From: Dallia pectoralis | Lineage: Eukaryota > Chordata > Actinopteri > Esociformes > Umbridae | Length of the DNA stretch: 64,000 nt | Assembly (NCBI GenBank): GCA_029465975.1 | Contig: CM055756.1 | Location: forward strand, 4,776,362-4,840,361 | Reading direction: 5' to 3' | Part shown: piece after piece, positions 11,456 to 26,400 of the stretch | Layout: each line of letters starts with the position of its first letter | Numbering within the stretch: the first letter of the stretch is position 1 | The notes under the pieces: generated by a model | Seen by the model: only the letters and a program-made list of their open reading frames with translations | Told to the model about the DNA's origin: nothing | Database searches by the model: none | Position numbers and translations under genes: made by a program

Positions 11456-14400
11456 TGTTGTGCCTGAACGCGTTCATTGAACGATAGTTCATGAACGCGT
11501 TCATATTTTGGGCGAACGTGAACTGAACGTAAGTTGCTTTACTGGCTGATGAACGTTCCTGTGAACTCGTTCATTCTGGTGTCTTTGAACGGCACGTTCT
11601 CTTAGTTTACCCTTGTTTAATATGATGCCAGATTTCTATGGTGCCTTCTTTGCGCAAACCCGCTACAACAGAGATGAATATGTATCAGAAAAAACACCCA
11701 ATCTGGCAACATTAGCCACTAGTGTCGCACCGCCGCGTCATCATTAAAATAAAAACCAAAAGTATCTATGAGCGACAAAGGAGCAAGGAGGCGTCGAATT
11801 GTACTTTTAATGAGTTTTATGACAAGGTCGGTGAGGATGGGCAAAATCAGACGTTTTTGTGCAAACTTTGCCCGCCGGGTTTTAAAAATAAAATCGGCAC
11901 ATCAATATCATCCAAAGCAACCTGAAACGGCATATTGAATTAAAGTACAATCAACGACAAAAACCAAAGACCGATCCTCGACCCAATCAACCCAGATCCC
12001 GATAACTGTCTACAGTAGCGGCTCCGTTGTCATCTCCCAGGCGCAGCTGGACAACCTGGTGGTGCAGTATATTGTTGGAGACCTGCAGCCTTTGAGTAAA
12101 GTGGAAAGCCCAGCTTTCGTTAACTTAATTAAGGGGTTGCAGCCATCCAAAAACGTGCCATCAAGAAAGAAGGTACAGACACTGTTAAACCCACAACACT
12201 GTTAAACCCATAAAACACAACACTGCCCTGCCCTCAAGCGCTCCAGTAGAGAGGCTCCTCAGCATCGGTGGTCTAATATTCAGGAATAAAAAGTGATTAC
12301 ATTACAATATTATTATTGGTAATAATTACAGTAAATACCCAGTCTCAATCAATAGTTATTGGTGATATTATTATAGTTCTGGGTTTCAATATAAACATGT
12401 CCAATTATTTCAGTGATTGCCTCAGCTCACTATTGCTTTAATAGATATTACTGTGATCATTTTTGCCATGATACTCATGATGTTAATATTTCTTGTTCTT
12501 CATGTCTGTGGTTCTATATGGGCTCTGGCAATAATATGGAAAAAGAACTATAAATGAACTAGTTCAAAATATGAACTATGAACTATGAACTGAACTAGTT
12601 CATTTTAAAATGTGTGAACTGAACTTTGAACTAGTTCATGTAGAAAGTGAACTTTCCCAACACTGTATATATATATATATATATATAGACAGAGAGAGAT
12701 GATTTGCCAGTTGGTGCTCACTATTGACTGGGGGAGAACTGTGATGACCTCTGGCCAGATTGAATTGACAGGCTCTGACTCTGCTACATCATGTTCCTGT
12801 AATGTTAGAGGCCCAAGGCATTTTCTTCTGCAAATCAGCAGGGCACACTATCTATCCACTGACACTTAGGACATGACACTCACTGAGTCTCCCCGAGTTC
12901 TAATAACTGTGCTTGGGTGTGTGTGGATGTGTGTATCTCTTATGTGTGTGTGTGTGTGTGTGTTCGAGCGTGACTCACAGCGTTCATGTCAATGCCATTG
13001 GTGTAGGACCAGGCGTGTTGGAAGTACTCCTCCAGACGCTGGCGTAGTCCTTCCGGGATCTGATGGAACCGGATAAACTCCTTGACCCGCAGCATCTGAG
13101 TGTGGTAGCGGGCCGTGCCGGAGTACAGCCTCTGGATGATGGCCGACACGTTACCAAAGATACTGGCATACATCAGAGCTTCAAGAGATGCACAGAGACA
13201 CGTTACTAACGATACTGGCATACCAGTGAACACCACTGTTAAAGCAACACTACATGAACATTCTCCACAAACAACAGGCACTTCAGAGATGCAGGCAGAA
13301 CACCGAGGCGATGCACTCACAGCCGATAAGCATTACGCAGATGGAGAAGATCTTCTCCGGGTTGGTGTTGGGCGAGACGTTGCCGAAGCCCACGCTGGTC
13401 AAGCTGCTGAAGGTGAAGTAAAGCGCAGTGACGTATTTATCCTTGGTGGAGGGTCCGGAGGCGGGGTCCGTATCGTTGTAATCTTTACCGATCTGTTGGG
13501 CCAGGTTGTCCAGCCAGCCGATCTTCATGCCACCGATGCGGGCGGAGCTGGTGCGCTCCACGTTGCCGATGGCGTACCAGATGCAGGCCAGCCAATGGGC
13601 GATGAGGGCAAAGGTGCACATGAGGAGGAAGAGAACGGCAGCACCGTACTCAGAATAGCGGTCCAGCTTGCGCGCCACACGGACCAATCGCAAAAGCCGG
13701 GCAGTCTTTAGAAGGCCAATCAGAGTGGTGGTCTGGGGCTAAGAACAAAGGTTTTGTGTTGATTCAGAACGAACAATGGGAAGGTCTACAAATAAAGCTT
13801 TGTTAAACGTATTTCAGATCGATGCTACACATATATTTGACTAATATCCCACATTGGTATCCATCCTCATGACTTGTCTCTCACCTCATCAGAGCCGGAG
13901 CGGAATATCAGCAGGTCAAAAGGAATAGCGGCCACTATGTCAATGAGGAACCAGCCTTTGAAGTAGTGCCTGGCGATGCGCCTGGGTTGGCTGACCACCT
14001 CGTCGTTGTGATTAACATACGTGGTCCGGAAGTTGATGAGGATGTCCACAATGAACATGACGTCCACCACGAGGTCCACCACGTTGAGGGGGTTACAGGT
14101 GTAGCCGCAGGAGCGCCGGAGCTCGTCCTCTACCTCGTTGAGGAGGAAGGCTGCGGAGTAGGGAGTGAAGACAGCCGTGTAGATGACCAGAAGCAGGATG
14201 AGCCAGTCCCACACCGCCTTGAAGGGACTGTAGTGGAGGATGGTCCACTTGTGGATACGAGGGGCCTGGAGCTTATACTCCGGCAGGACGTCAGCCCCAA
14301 GAGACAGCACCTAGTCGGAGAGCAGAGAGGGTCAGAGCATCCTGCTCTATATTGATTTCTCATGGTCAGTAATGGTGAATCTCAATGGCCCATTACCAGT

Positions 14401-17400
14401 CGAGAACTGAGAATATGTTTGTTATGTCTTTTGGTTAAAGGCAGGTCAGCACCGGCTTTCTGTTCGTGTACCAACATCATCTTAAAAAGTACAACCTGTC
14501 AAAGACTATGATGATGAACTTTTACATTACCATCATTTAGTCCACCCTGACCTCGTCCATCACAACCTGGTACAGTGCAGTCAGTGTCAAGGACAAGAGC
14601 AGGCTGCAGTGCATCATGGCAAATGGGGTCATTGGCTGCAATCTGACATCTCTACGCAACCTACACACCTCCAGGCTGAGGTGGGGAGCAAAGATTGAGG
14701 CTGATCCCTCTCATATTTGAAATTGACTACTCAGAACTCTCCCGTCTGTGAGGTCTATCAAGAGCAAAATGTCTCGCCAGAAGAACAGTTTCTTGCTCCA
14801 GGAATATGCACCCGGAATCAAACTTACTATAACCTGCCCACCACATTCACAATCACTCAGAACTCTCATTGGACAACTGCACTTCACATATTTACATATT
14901 AAATAATAGCAGTATTTTATTGTGTACTATTGTATTGTATCTTTTTATATTGTGTGTGTCAATTGTTGAAGAACGTGGATGACAACACACAGAAAAATGT
15001 CATAAGCTGCTCAAACACAATCACAATCACAGTCACAATCCAGTCAGCCTTATTGAGAGACAGACAGGCAGTAGTGTGTCCGTTTAATACAATTGACCCT
15101 TCGCTAAGCCATGCCCGAAAACCGCCACAGGCCAATCGTGGTGTAGCAACCGTAACTAGGCGCAGGAGGTCTGTCAAGCTTTCGAGCAAGGGAAACATGC
15201 CAACGCGTTGTGCTTATGGATTGTGTAAATCTGATACCCGATATCCTAAAAAATGTCCTTTCCCCAAACCAAAAACCCAAGGGGAGAAATGCCGGGCGCT
15301 GATCAAGCAGTGTGGGAGACCCCATTCACAACTAAATGTTGACAGGATAAACAAAAACACTTACGTTTGCTCCAATAAGAACACGCTAATGTTAGCTAGC
15401 TAGCACAGCATTGATTAGAAAATGACGGTTCTTTGTTCATAATGCATATATTTGAACATAAAATAAGATGATTAAAGGCAAAACGGAGGCTCACTGAAAT
15501 AGTTTAAAATGTATTTCAGCATTTTGTTAATCGACGTCCTACCCCTGAGTACCCCAATCCCATCGAGGCTCTCCCGGTATTAGGTCTAAGGACGGAACAT
15601 CAGGGGGCTTGCCCGGAGATCTCCAAGGAAAATGTTGCTATGCGAACTTAATCAGTTCATTAACAGTAGTCATCATGTGTTCACTATAGGTACACTTTAT
15701 TACTGCTGTGCATGAACATAGCTGTTTCTCAATTTGTGTGTTTCCCACTTAAATGGTTAGCGTATGAGGCAGCTGCTGCTTGCGCTGGGACCGGCTTTCG
15801 CTTCAATTTTAAAGACGTTATTCTCTAATCGGTTGCATATTATGTCGTGGATATATCTGCATATTATGTCGTGGATATATCCCTCGAATGCATACGGCAG
15901 CCCCTTTTGTCTTGCTCTTTCAGATATTTTACCTGTTCGCCAAAAATGACTAAATATCTCATTGGGAATTTCTGACACCGGTGCATACATACTGCAATAG
16001 ACGTGCCAGGCTCGAAAGCTTGCCAGGCGTAGCAACAGTAACTAAGGAGGGCGTGGCTTAGAGAAGGGTCAATTCAATGCATGCAGGTGCTGTGAATTCC
16101 TATTGACAAACATCTCCAGTACATGAAGTCGGATTTCTCAATCATCAACATATATACATATTTAGTACAGCCGAACTGAAACCATCTCTACCCAGAACCA
16201 TAATGCCAATGAGATAACCAGTCTGAAGGTCAGGAAGAAACTATAGTAAATGCTCTTATAGTGACATAAAATACACCAAATGACCGTCACCCGATTGCTC
16301 CAACTGACCGGTACAATGATGATGGCCTCCATATTCAGGTGCTCTAATTCTTCCTGATCCTGACCACAGCAGCTGGAGGATCAGATGGAAGAGCAGCAGT
16401 TCACCCTGGTCCTTCTTAAAGCCCCCGGAAGCCCGTCTTCTCTCCCACGGAACAAACACGTGTTTCCCTGTTCCATCCCAGCCCACTTCGTCCAGCAAAA
16501 TGATCCAGACTGGCTACCCAGCCACTAAGTATCTGCCCAGCTCTAATGAACTGATGGTGAGTGGACCCTGTTCTCCCAGCCCCTGCCAACTCACAGGGCA
16601 TTTAAGGACCCTGCTGCAGCTCACCTGCTACACCACGTGACCTTCTCCTCTGTCCCTCGGCCAATGACGGAGAAGGGTTAGTGCCCCAATTTACACGCTA
16701 ATCGACATGAACAGTTGCAGAGAGCTGAGTGTTTTGGGTTGGTTTTCACTTTTGGTTTAGTGCATGTGCGTGTGCCAGGAGGCCGTATTGGTCAATACTG
16801 CCTGTGTGGTGGGTGTAGTGGTCAGAGTTAATCTCACAGGTTTTCACTACGGTCACATACTTTCTAACTGTTCTGGTGTTGTGTTTTACCCTAAGGGATC
16901 CTTTCGACCAGGAACAAATTGTTCTGCACACCTAGTTCTGCAGAGGACTTGGATTCTGTTTAAGGACTCACAATCCGTATTTATTGACATGTTTGTCTTC
17001 TGAACACACAGAACCATTGACGCCCAAAAGGTGATGTACTCTTATAATCCTTACCGAACACAGCCAGAAGAAGACTGTCCCACCCCCTTCAGGGTCTGGG
17101 TCGGTTCTATATTTTTTCCTAGCCACTATGCATTATCTCTTGTTGCTCGCTCTTTAGGGTTTCAGGTTGGGCATCTGTAAAAACACTTGACAAAAGTGTG
17201 ACAAAAAAGGGCTTCATAAAATCCATTTGATTGATTACTGCAGGTTGACTATGGTGAACTAATGTTACCAGTCTTCAGTTATCTCACTTTATATTCCTAA
17301 CCTAGTCATCATGGCTGGTCGATCCTCCAGCGGCTCGTCCTGCAATCAATGGGCCATATTCTTCAACTGTTCTTAAGAAGAAATTCGTTCTTAAAACCCA

Positions 17401-20400
17401 CTTACGCCGTTTTCACGAAGATTTTGACATTCACCAAAGTTTACTTATCTGGAATTTATTCTTAGGAAAGAACCGCAATCTACTGCTTGAAATCCGGCTG
17501 ACCAATGGCGACCCGTCTTCTTGGAAGTCATCTAAACTCCGCCCACACGTTACAATTGTGTCAAAAAATTTGCAACTGCAAAAACAGAAACCGAGAGCAA
17601 AAACCTGAACTCGCAACTGCAAAAAAGGCCGAGAGCAAAAACCATGGCAATGTAAGCAGAGATAAAAAAACTGCAATACATTTGTCTTTGCATTTAAAAC
17701 GTTTGGATTTCTTGCGGATCTCGATACCTTTTCGTGGATGTTTTGCATTCAATATTTATTTTTTTGTTTGCAATACATATTTTTTGGTTTCAATAGTAAT
17801 AATTTTGTTTGTTCTTTTTGAGACAAATGTAACTCCATAGACCTGAGCCGGACAGTTTTTAAAAGCCTGAAGGCCGAACCCGGTCATTTTGCTGGCATAT
17901 TTTAAGAGACCGTCAATTTTTTGCATTCGGTATAACCGGCTCGTTTTTTTTAAAAGTGAGATTTTAATCTTTTGGCCAGTGCAACCAAATGTAGGCCTAT
18001 GGGCCACAGTCCTGCCTGCGTTTCACCTTCTCAGCATCCATTCGCTAAATGAAACGCATCACCTGACCACTCATTCACCGCGCAATCCGGAGCGCAAGAG
18101 ACCGAGCCCGAACCCGACCCGAGTGTATAATAGACATTAAGACCGAACCCGTCCCGACCCGTCGGGGATCGGGTTCGGTCGGGTTCGGGCAAAGATCTGC
18201 AGCTCTAATTCCGATTATGTCCCCAATTCCCGGTCCAGCTCAGTAAGGACAGTGCAAGCCTTTCCCCCTCCTGTGTTCAGCATCTCTCGTTTTGTGTTTG
18301 GCAATACTTTTTTTGCCTCAAACTTCATGTCAAACCACTTCTTTTTTATGTCATTTTTATGTGGTTCGCTCTTCCCCTGACACAGCGTTCACAGAACGAA
18401 TGATTAAATCTCATGCATCCTATTTGTATTTTGCAACCACTACTGACGCTGCTAAATATTACATATTTTTGCCTGTTCACTTATTGCAAGTATTTCCACT
18501 TCTGAACTACAGAAGTAATTTGTTCTTTTGGCGTCTGATCCTCTATAGCCTACTGTCTATACATGTTGGTTTAGGTATTTTTTCATTCTCCACATTTTTA
18601 CGATGAGTTTCCACTCCGCCCTGCTGTTCAATGCCCTTTTATGGGAAATACCGGGGCATTTACCTATGCTAATTAGGAACAACGGACACGCGCTTTGAAT
18701 TTACGAAGACGTGGTATTCATCATCAAGAACGTAGGTACGAACAATTACGCCATTTAAGAACACGTTCATGAATTTGAGTAAGACTTTTCTTAGGAACGA
18801 ATTTGAGAAAAAACATTGAAGAATATGGCCCAATATATTTTGCGTAACAATGAACATGGTGTAAAAGTAGAAGCTTCCCACAACATCTTGGATTCATATT
18901 TCCGAAACATCACTTTCACCTATTGGTGAATTATATATATTGTTCATTGAACTACATACATTTATTCAGTCAACAATGGGTGAATATTGCATTCAGTTAT
19001 AAAAGCTTTTACAATTTCATAAAACATTACAATTCAAAAAGTATATAATTACTTTCAATATGGTCAATATTGCATGCAAGCTCTTAGATGCAATCCAATT
19101 AAGTTCTAAAATTCAAAACAAAAATGTGAAACTTCTTGGTTTCATCCCGGTTCTTTGCCGGCAGGGATAAATAGACAAATGATAATTTCAAAGTCCACAC
19201 TAGCCCATTTCAAAATACAACAGGCTAAGTACACCCTCATCTCTGACAGTCGGAGTGTGTAGACTTTTTATATCCACTGTAGAAGGACTGGGCCACAGGA
19301 AGAACCAGGACAGTTAGCTAAGCCAGGGCTCAAACCCCCATAGCCATACACCAGATTCTCACCCTCACTGGGTTTTTCAACACCCCTGTTGTTTGAATCA
19401 CACAGGACATTGAGGCCTCAACTCGTGACAACTGAACTGCATGTTCTGCAAAGTAACAGAAACACTATCCCCATTTTACAATGTATCAGCGCAGTATCAA
19501 CTAACGTCATGGACATAGCAGTTTGCGAGATCCAAACACTGTAACAACAAACAGAACTGTTTTATGACAGAAAGATACTGAAAGATTATAATGAATATTA
19601 TCGAACAAATAGAAGAAAGACATCATTGTATTTGTCACATTTCTGCATGAAAACATTCAGCACAGGATAATTATGAATGGAAAAAGCATCAACGCTGTAC
19701 TGCACTGCTACATATTTGCGACTCATAGAACTTTTTAATAACTGTCACACAACTGCAAGTCCTAAAAAGGTCTTCTTCAAACCAAAAAGTGCCTGCTTCA
19801 AATCCTCCTACCACCTTGGCAAATGCAATGTGGTTCTGTCCCTAAGTAAGACACCCCAAATAACTTGCAAATAAATGATTGGTTTGGACATAACATTAAA
19901 CATAAGAGTATCATCTGGTTTTAGCCAATCAAAACAGAGGAAGCAGTGCACCCCCCTCACCAAATGACCTGCTGCACACCTGAAACTTGACAGCTTTGGC
20001 TTCCAATCTGCCTCAACCTCACCCCTCCCGGTTGTCCCTTTAGACTGGTCATGCACTTCACCTGGAATATTTTACAAGACTCTCTGCATTAAAAACATTA
20101 TATATTAATTATTAACCTATTATAAGTTCACCCAGCACAGCCAGAAGAGGACTGGCCACCGCTCAGAGCCTGAGTCCTCCATCATGCCATTACTTTCTTT
20201 TCACAATAATTACTGAAGGTAATTTTACCTGAAACCGGAAACGAATGCATTCACCAACGAACCACCACAATGTAATTTGCATGAGCCCAACCAGGGCTTG
20301 GCTAGTCTCATTGCCTTTAATTGACTCCTGGTGGTCACTTGGGTGCCTGCAAGCTCCACCCTTTAAGCCGTACGTGCACATGCATCCGTTATTGAAAGAA

Positions 20401-23400
20401 AATGAATTAAAATGTAATTTCGTCCATGAGCAAGACCATTTCAACTCTAACAGCTACTGTAAGTTGCTCTGTATAAAAGCATATGTTAAATGACAAAAAT
20501 GTAAAATGATTTAGGGGTGTGACTATATACTTCAAGAACAAGTATATAGTTGAACCAACATAGAGCCATAACTTACACACACACAGACACACACAGACAC
20601 ACACACAGACATAAACATAGATCCCTTTGTCAGAGTAATTTCACATTATTGATATAATGTCCAGTCCTGTTTCATAATGACAGCCCAAATAAGATCCATG
20701 CACTCTGAACACAGTGTATTACCTTAACCACACAGGCTAATAACTGCAAACACTAATTGTAAAATTAATTTACATTCAACATGGAATACAAATACCTTTA
20801 AACAACAAATCTTATAACTAAGACTGAAATGTTAATTATTTTTTCGTAACAATCCAGTTTGGAATGCAATATGCTGAAGAATATACAAAAGTAAACACAC
20901 TATTTTCATAGAACTGTTTTTAAAAACAGAATAATCCTTTCTGAATAGGCTTTAAATAAATTAATTTACTTTCAATGCATATGAAAGTGAGTAAACAAAT
21001 TTCAAGGACCAAGAAATACCATAAAGATTAAATACCTTGAAGATAAAAAGTAATCGCCTAATTAAAAAAAGTGGGAAACAAGTAGCAAGATAAGTAATGA
21101 TGACATCAGCACGAACAGCAGGACCTCAGCACGAACAACATGACATCAGCACGAACAACATGACCTCAGCACGAACAACATGACATCAGCACGAAAAACA
21201 TGACCTCAGCACGAACAACATGACATCAGCACGAACAACATGACATCAGCGCGAACAACATGACATCAGCGCGAACAACATGACAACAGCGCGAACAACA
21301 TGACAACAGCGCGAACAACATGACAACAGCGCGAACAACATGACATCAGCGCGAACAACATGACATCAGCACGAACAACATGACATCAGCACGAACAACA
21401 TGACATCAGCACGAACAACATGACATCAGCACGAACAACATGACATCAGCACGAACAACATGACATCAGCACGAACAACATGACATCAGCACGAACAACA
21501 TGACATCAGCACGAACAACATGACATCAGCACGAACAACATGACATCAGCACGAACAACATGACAACAGCACGGACAACATGACAACAGCGCGAACAACA
21601 TGACATCAGCACGAACAACATGACATCAGCACGAACAACATGACATCAGCGCGAACAACATGACATCAGCGCGAACAACATGACATCAGCGCGAACAACA
21701 TGACATCAGCGCGAACAACATGACAACAGCGCGAACAACATGACATCAGCGCGAACAACATGACATCAGCATGAACAACATGACATCAGCACGAACAACA
21801 TGACATCAGCACGAACAACATGACATCAGCACGAACAACATGACATCAGCACGAACAACATGACATCAGCACGAACAACATGACATCAGCACAAACAACA
21901 TGACATCAGCACGAACAACATGACATCAGCACAAACAACATCCTACATAACCCCCTCACGCCAAAGTCAACAACTTGATGGAGCTGACTAGTCTGCTTCA
22001 AATATCCAGGTTAGTTAACACACACAATGGAACTAGCTAGCCTGGTTTAAACCACAAGGCGAGTGAACAAACATGACAGCGCAACTAGCATGCCATAAAC
22101 AAACAAGTTAGTCCGCACACACGATTAAACTAGCTAGCTTGCTATACACCACCAGGTGAAAGGAGATACACAAACAGACACGGTAAGATAAAAGTGTCAG
22201 CTAGAAACAGGAAATATAAAAAATGTTGGGAGCACAAGAGTAAAGCTGGAGTACTCACAGGTGTAAGTTTCTGTTTGAGGCTCATGTTGAGGAGTGTGTC
22301 TGGGAGAGAGGGTGGGAGAGTACTGAGGGAGGTAGAGGGGAACGTTGGTAAACACTCCCTCTCTCTCTACACCCTACATCCCAGCCCTCACAGCTGGCAC
22401 TATGCAAAACAGTGCTTATACACCACTGTGACCGCACACACACACGCATTCATATTCATACATACACATGCTGACACTGCAAACAAACTGAATAGTAAAC
22501 AAATGCACATTTTTGAAAGCAGTTTTTTTTATCAAAATATCCAGACTACAAAAATTGTTCCAACTAAGTTATTCTGTCACAAAAGGCAGGGGTAGATCTA
22601 GTAGTGGTAGATCGAGTAGGCATAGATCTAGTAGGGGTAGATCGAGTAGGCATAGATCTAGTAGGGGTAAATCTAGTAGGGGTAGATCTAGTAGGGGTAG
22701 ATCTAGTAAGGTGTAGATGTAGTAGGGGTACATCTAGTAGGGGGTAGATCTAGTAGGGGTCGATTAAGTAGGCATAGATCTAGTAGGGGTAGATCTAGTA
22801 GGGGTCGATTTAGTAGGCATAGATCTAGTAGGCGTAGATCTAGTAGGGGTAGATCTAGTAGGGGAAGATCTAGTAGGCATGGATCTAGTAGGGGGTAGAT
22901 CTAGTAGGCATAGACCTAGTAGGGGTAGATCTAGTAGGCATAGATCTAGTAGGGGGTAGATCTAGTAGGGGTAGATCTAGTAGGGGTAGATCTAGTAGGG
23001 GAAGATCTAGTAGGGGGTAGATCTAGTAGGGGGTAGATCTAGTAGGGGTAGATCTAGTATGGGTAGATCTAGTAGGGGTAGATCTAGTAGGGGTAGATCT
23101 AGTAGGGGTAGATCTAGTAGGGGGTAGATCTAGTAGAGGTAGATCTAGTAGGGGTAGATCTAGTAGGGGTAGATCTAGTAGGGGTAGATCTAGTAGGGGG
23201 TAGATCTAGTAAGGGTAGATCTAGTAGGGGTAGATCTAGTAGGGGTAGATCTAGAAGGGGTAGATCTAGTAGGGGTAGATCTAGTAGGGATAGATCTAGT
23301 AGGGGTAGATCTAGTAGGGGTAGATCTAGTAGGGGTAGATCTAGTAGGGGTAGATCTAGTAGGGGTAGATCTAGTAGGGGTAGATCTAGTAGGGGTAGAT

Positions 23401-26400
23401 CTAGTAGGGGTAGATCTAGTAGGGGGTAGATCTAGTAGGGGGTAGATCTAGTAGGGGGTAGATCTAGTAGGGGGTAGATCTAGTAGAGGTAGATCTAGTA
23501 GGGGGTAGATCTAGTAGGGGTAGATCTAGTAGGGGGTAGATCTAGTAGGGGGTAGATCTAGTAGGGGGTAGATCTAGTAGGGGGTAGATCTAGTAGGGAT
23601 AGATCTAGTAGGGGGTAGATCTAGTAGGGGTAGATCTAGTAGGGGGTAGATCTAGTAGGGGGTAGATCTAGTAGGGGGTAGATCTAGTATGGGATAGATC
23701 TAGTATGGGATAGATCTAGTAGGGGGTAGATCTAGTATGGGATAGATCTAGTATGGGATAGATCTAGTAGGGGTAGATCTAGTAGGGGTAGATCTAGTAG
23801 GGGTAGATCTAGTAGGGGGTAGATCTAGTAGGGGTAGATCTAGTAGGGGTAGATCTAGTAGGGGTAGATCTAGTATGGGATAGATCTAGTAGGGGGTAGA
23901 TCTAGTATGGGATAGATCTAGTATGGGATAGATCTAGTAGGGGGTAGATCTAGTAGGGGGTAGATCTAGTAGGGGGTAGATCTAGTAGGGGGTAGATCTA
24001 GTATGGGATAGATCTAGTAGGGGGTAGATCTAGTAGAGGTAGATCTAGTAGGGGTAGATCTAGTAGGGGTAGATCTATTGTGTCCCTCTCAGACTCTTTG
24101 TCTCTCCCAGTGTCGATCACTGCTCTACAGACCACTGGTTATTCAGGCAATCACATAATGTACTAAATGTTATGCAGACTAATCAATATCCGCCAAGATC
24201 AATCACAAGGGTAATTTCCCTGTTTCTGTAAGGTGCCAATCGAAATCCAATTATCAAAAAGGGAAGAGCCAAGAAGCTCAGTTACATAACGATATGAAAA
24301 TAGCTTGCCCGTTGTCTCTGCTCGTTATAGATAGTAACTGCCGCAATCAATTAATGTACCTATTATTTACTGTGATTAATGGACCCTTGTTTGGCAGTTA
24401 GCAGGGAAAACAATGTTTGACCGGAAAGTTGACCTTGTACTAAACTATGGATGCACCGATCCAATACTTAATATCGGAATCAATATTTAGTATCGGAATC
24501 GGTCCGATACAGGCCAAAAACAAAGGATTCATTATTACCTAAAAATAATAATAGTCTGATATTATCCATTAGCCTATGATGAAAATGCATTGAGCGACAT
24601 GTCGCAAAGAGAGGTGCGTCGTAAGACGAGCAACACGTGTCAGGTAAACATAGCTAGCTATCCTAGATGGTGAGGTTAAGCAAAGGGCATCCATAACAGC
24701 TTAGTTGTTTAAAAGTGGAGAAAAGATGGTATCGGATTAGTATCGATATCGCCAGACACTCAAGGTTGCAGTTTGGTTATCAGTATTGTTTACATTCACA
24801 AATGTGCCCCACAAAAGTGGAAAATTGAATAACAACATGTATATATCTATGAGACTTGATTTCGAGAGAAATAGTAAATGGAAAGAGAGGAGGTTGAAGT
24901 AGAATTTGCAATACCATTTACACACCAACAGACATGGCAGAAAACCAGTCAGCAAAACAGCCAGACAGACAAACAGCCAAACACATAGGTAAAGTCAGAG
25001 AGACAGTCAGAGAGAGAGTCGGAGAGACAGCCAGAGAGACAGTCAGAGAGACAGCCGGAGAGACAGCCGGAGAGACAGCCGGAGAGACAGCCGGAGAGAC
25101 AGCCAGAGAGACAGCCAGAGAGACAGTCAAAGAGACAGTCAAAGAGACAGTCAAAGAGACAGTCAAAGAGACAGTCAAAGAGACAGTCAAAGAGACAGTC
25201 AGAGAGACAGGCGGTCAGAGAGACAGGCGGTCGGAGAGACAGCCAGAGAGACAGTCAGAGAGACAGGCGGTCAGAGAGACAGGCGGTCAGAGAGACAGGC
25301 GGTCAGAGAGACAGGCGGTCAGAGAGACTGTCGGAGAGACAGTCAGAGAGACAGTCAGATAAAGTCAGAGAGACAGGCAGAGAGACAGGCAGAGAGACAG
25401 GCAGAGAGACAGGCAGAGAGACAGTCAGACAGACGGTCAGAGAGACAGTCAGAGAGACAGTCAGATAGACAGGCAGAGAGACAGGCAGAGAGACAGGCAG
25501 AGAGACAGGCAGAGAGACAGGCAGAGAGACAGGCAGAGAGACGGTCAGAGAGACAGGCAGAGAGACAGGCAGAGAGACAGGCAGAGAGACAGGCAGAGAG
25601 ACGGTCAGAGAGACAGGCAGAGAGACGGTCAGAGAGACAGGTCAGAGAGACAGGCAGAGAGACGGTCAGAGAGGTTGTCCAGGCTTCTGCTGCCCTCTAC
25701 TTCCATTAGCCCTAAAGGCAAAGGTCATTATGAGCATCAGGCAGTGGATGGGACGCTCGATAACGCCTGCTCCCAACGCCAACCCTGTGTTAACAGCGTT
25801 TCATAACCACTTGCCTTGACCAATCCCACCTCTGCCAGCAACACACACAGACCTCAGAGCAAGCTCCACACATCATCGGCTGACATCACTGAAAAATAAA
25901 ACAATGTTTCTGATATCACCTTCTGGAAGTCAAGAGATTTACTGTGGCTTACTATTCAGAGTGAATAGTTAAAAATGATGAATTTCAAATGTAAAGAAAC
26001 ATGGCTGGGGTCAATGTGTTTCTCCATTCCAGTCAATTCAGGCAGTGCACTGAAATCCTAAATCAAGTCTATATAAAATAATGACGTCATACATTTTTGG
26101 AGTAATGGCAATAATTGAACAGCTATTGCAGAATACACGGCAGGTGCAGATTTGGTGTAAGTAGAGTGGTGCATCAATTGGCCTAATTGATTTTTCCACT
26201 GGTAGGAACTAGGAACGCCCTATTGTTTCCCTTGTGCTCCCAGAGAGCAGGGCAGAGGGCAGAGGGCATAGGCACGACTCCCTCAAAGGTCACATCCCAC
26301 TAGGAGACGAATGCTAACATCGACATTAGCAACAAGTCATCAAAACGTCAATTTCATTAGAAATCAAGGCAATTAGATCGACTTGAAGCCGTTTACATGT

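Noticed and set aside
13733..13739. Alternative kcnh6 exon 8 acceptor six bases upstream (adding Pro-Gln)
   Set aside because: Phase is compatible, but known ERG proteins continue GSDE-TTTLIG, which fits the acceptor giving exon start at 13732; the six-base alternative cannot be fully excluded.
14930..15196. Upstream extension of the THAP reading frame
   Set aside because: The first part lies outside the transposon ends and has no family resemblance; the THAP domain begins at the ATG at 15197.
21096..24076. Regular short direct repeats that could look like a CRISPR array
   Set aside because: Units are head-to-tail with no unique spacers, no cas genes, and the DNA is a vertebrate intron.
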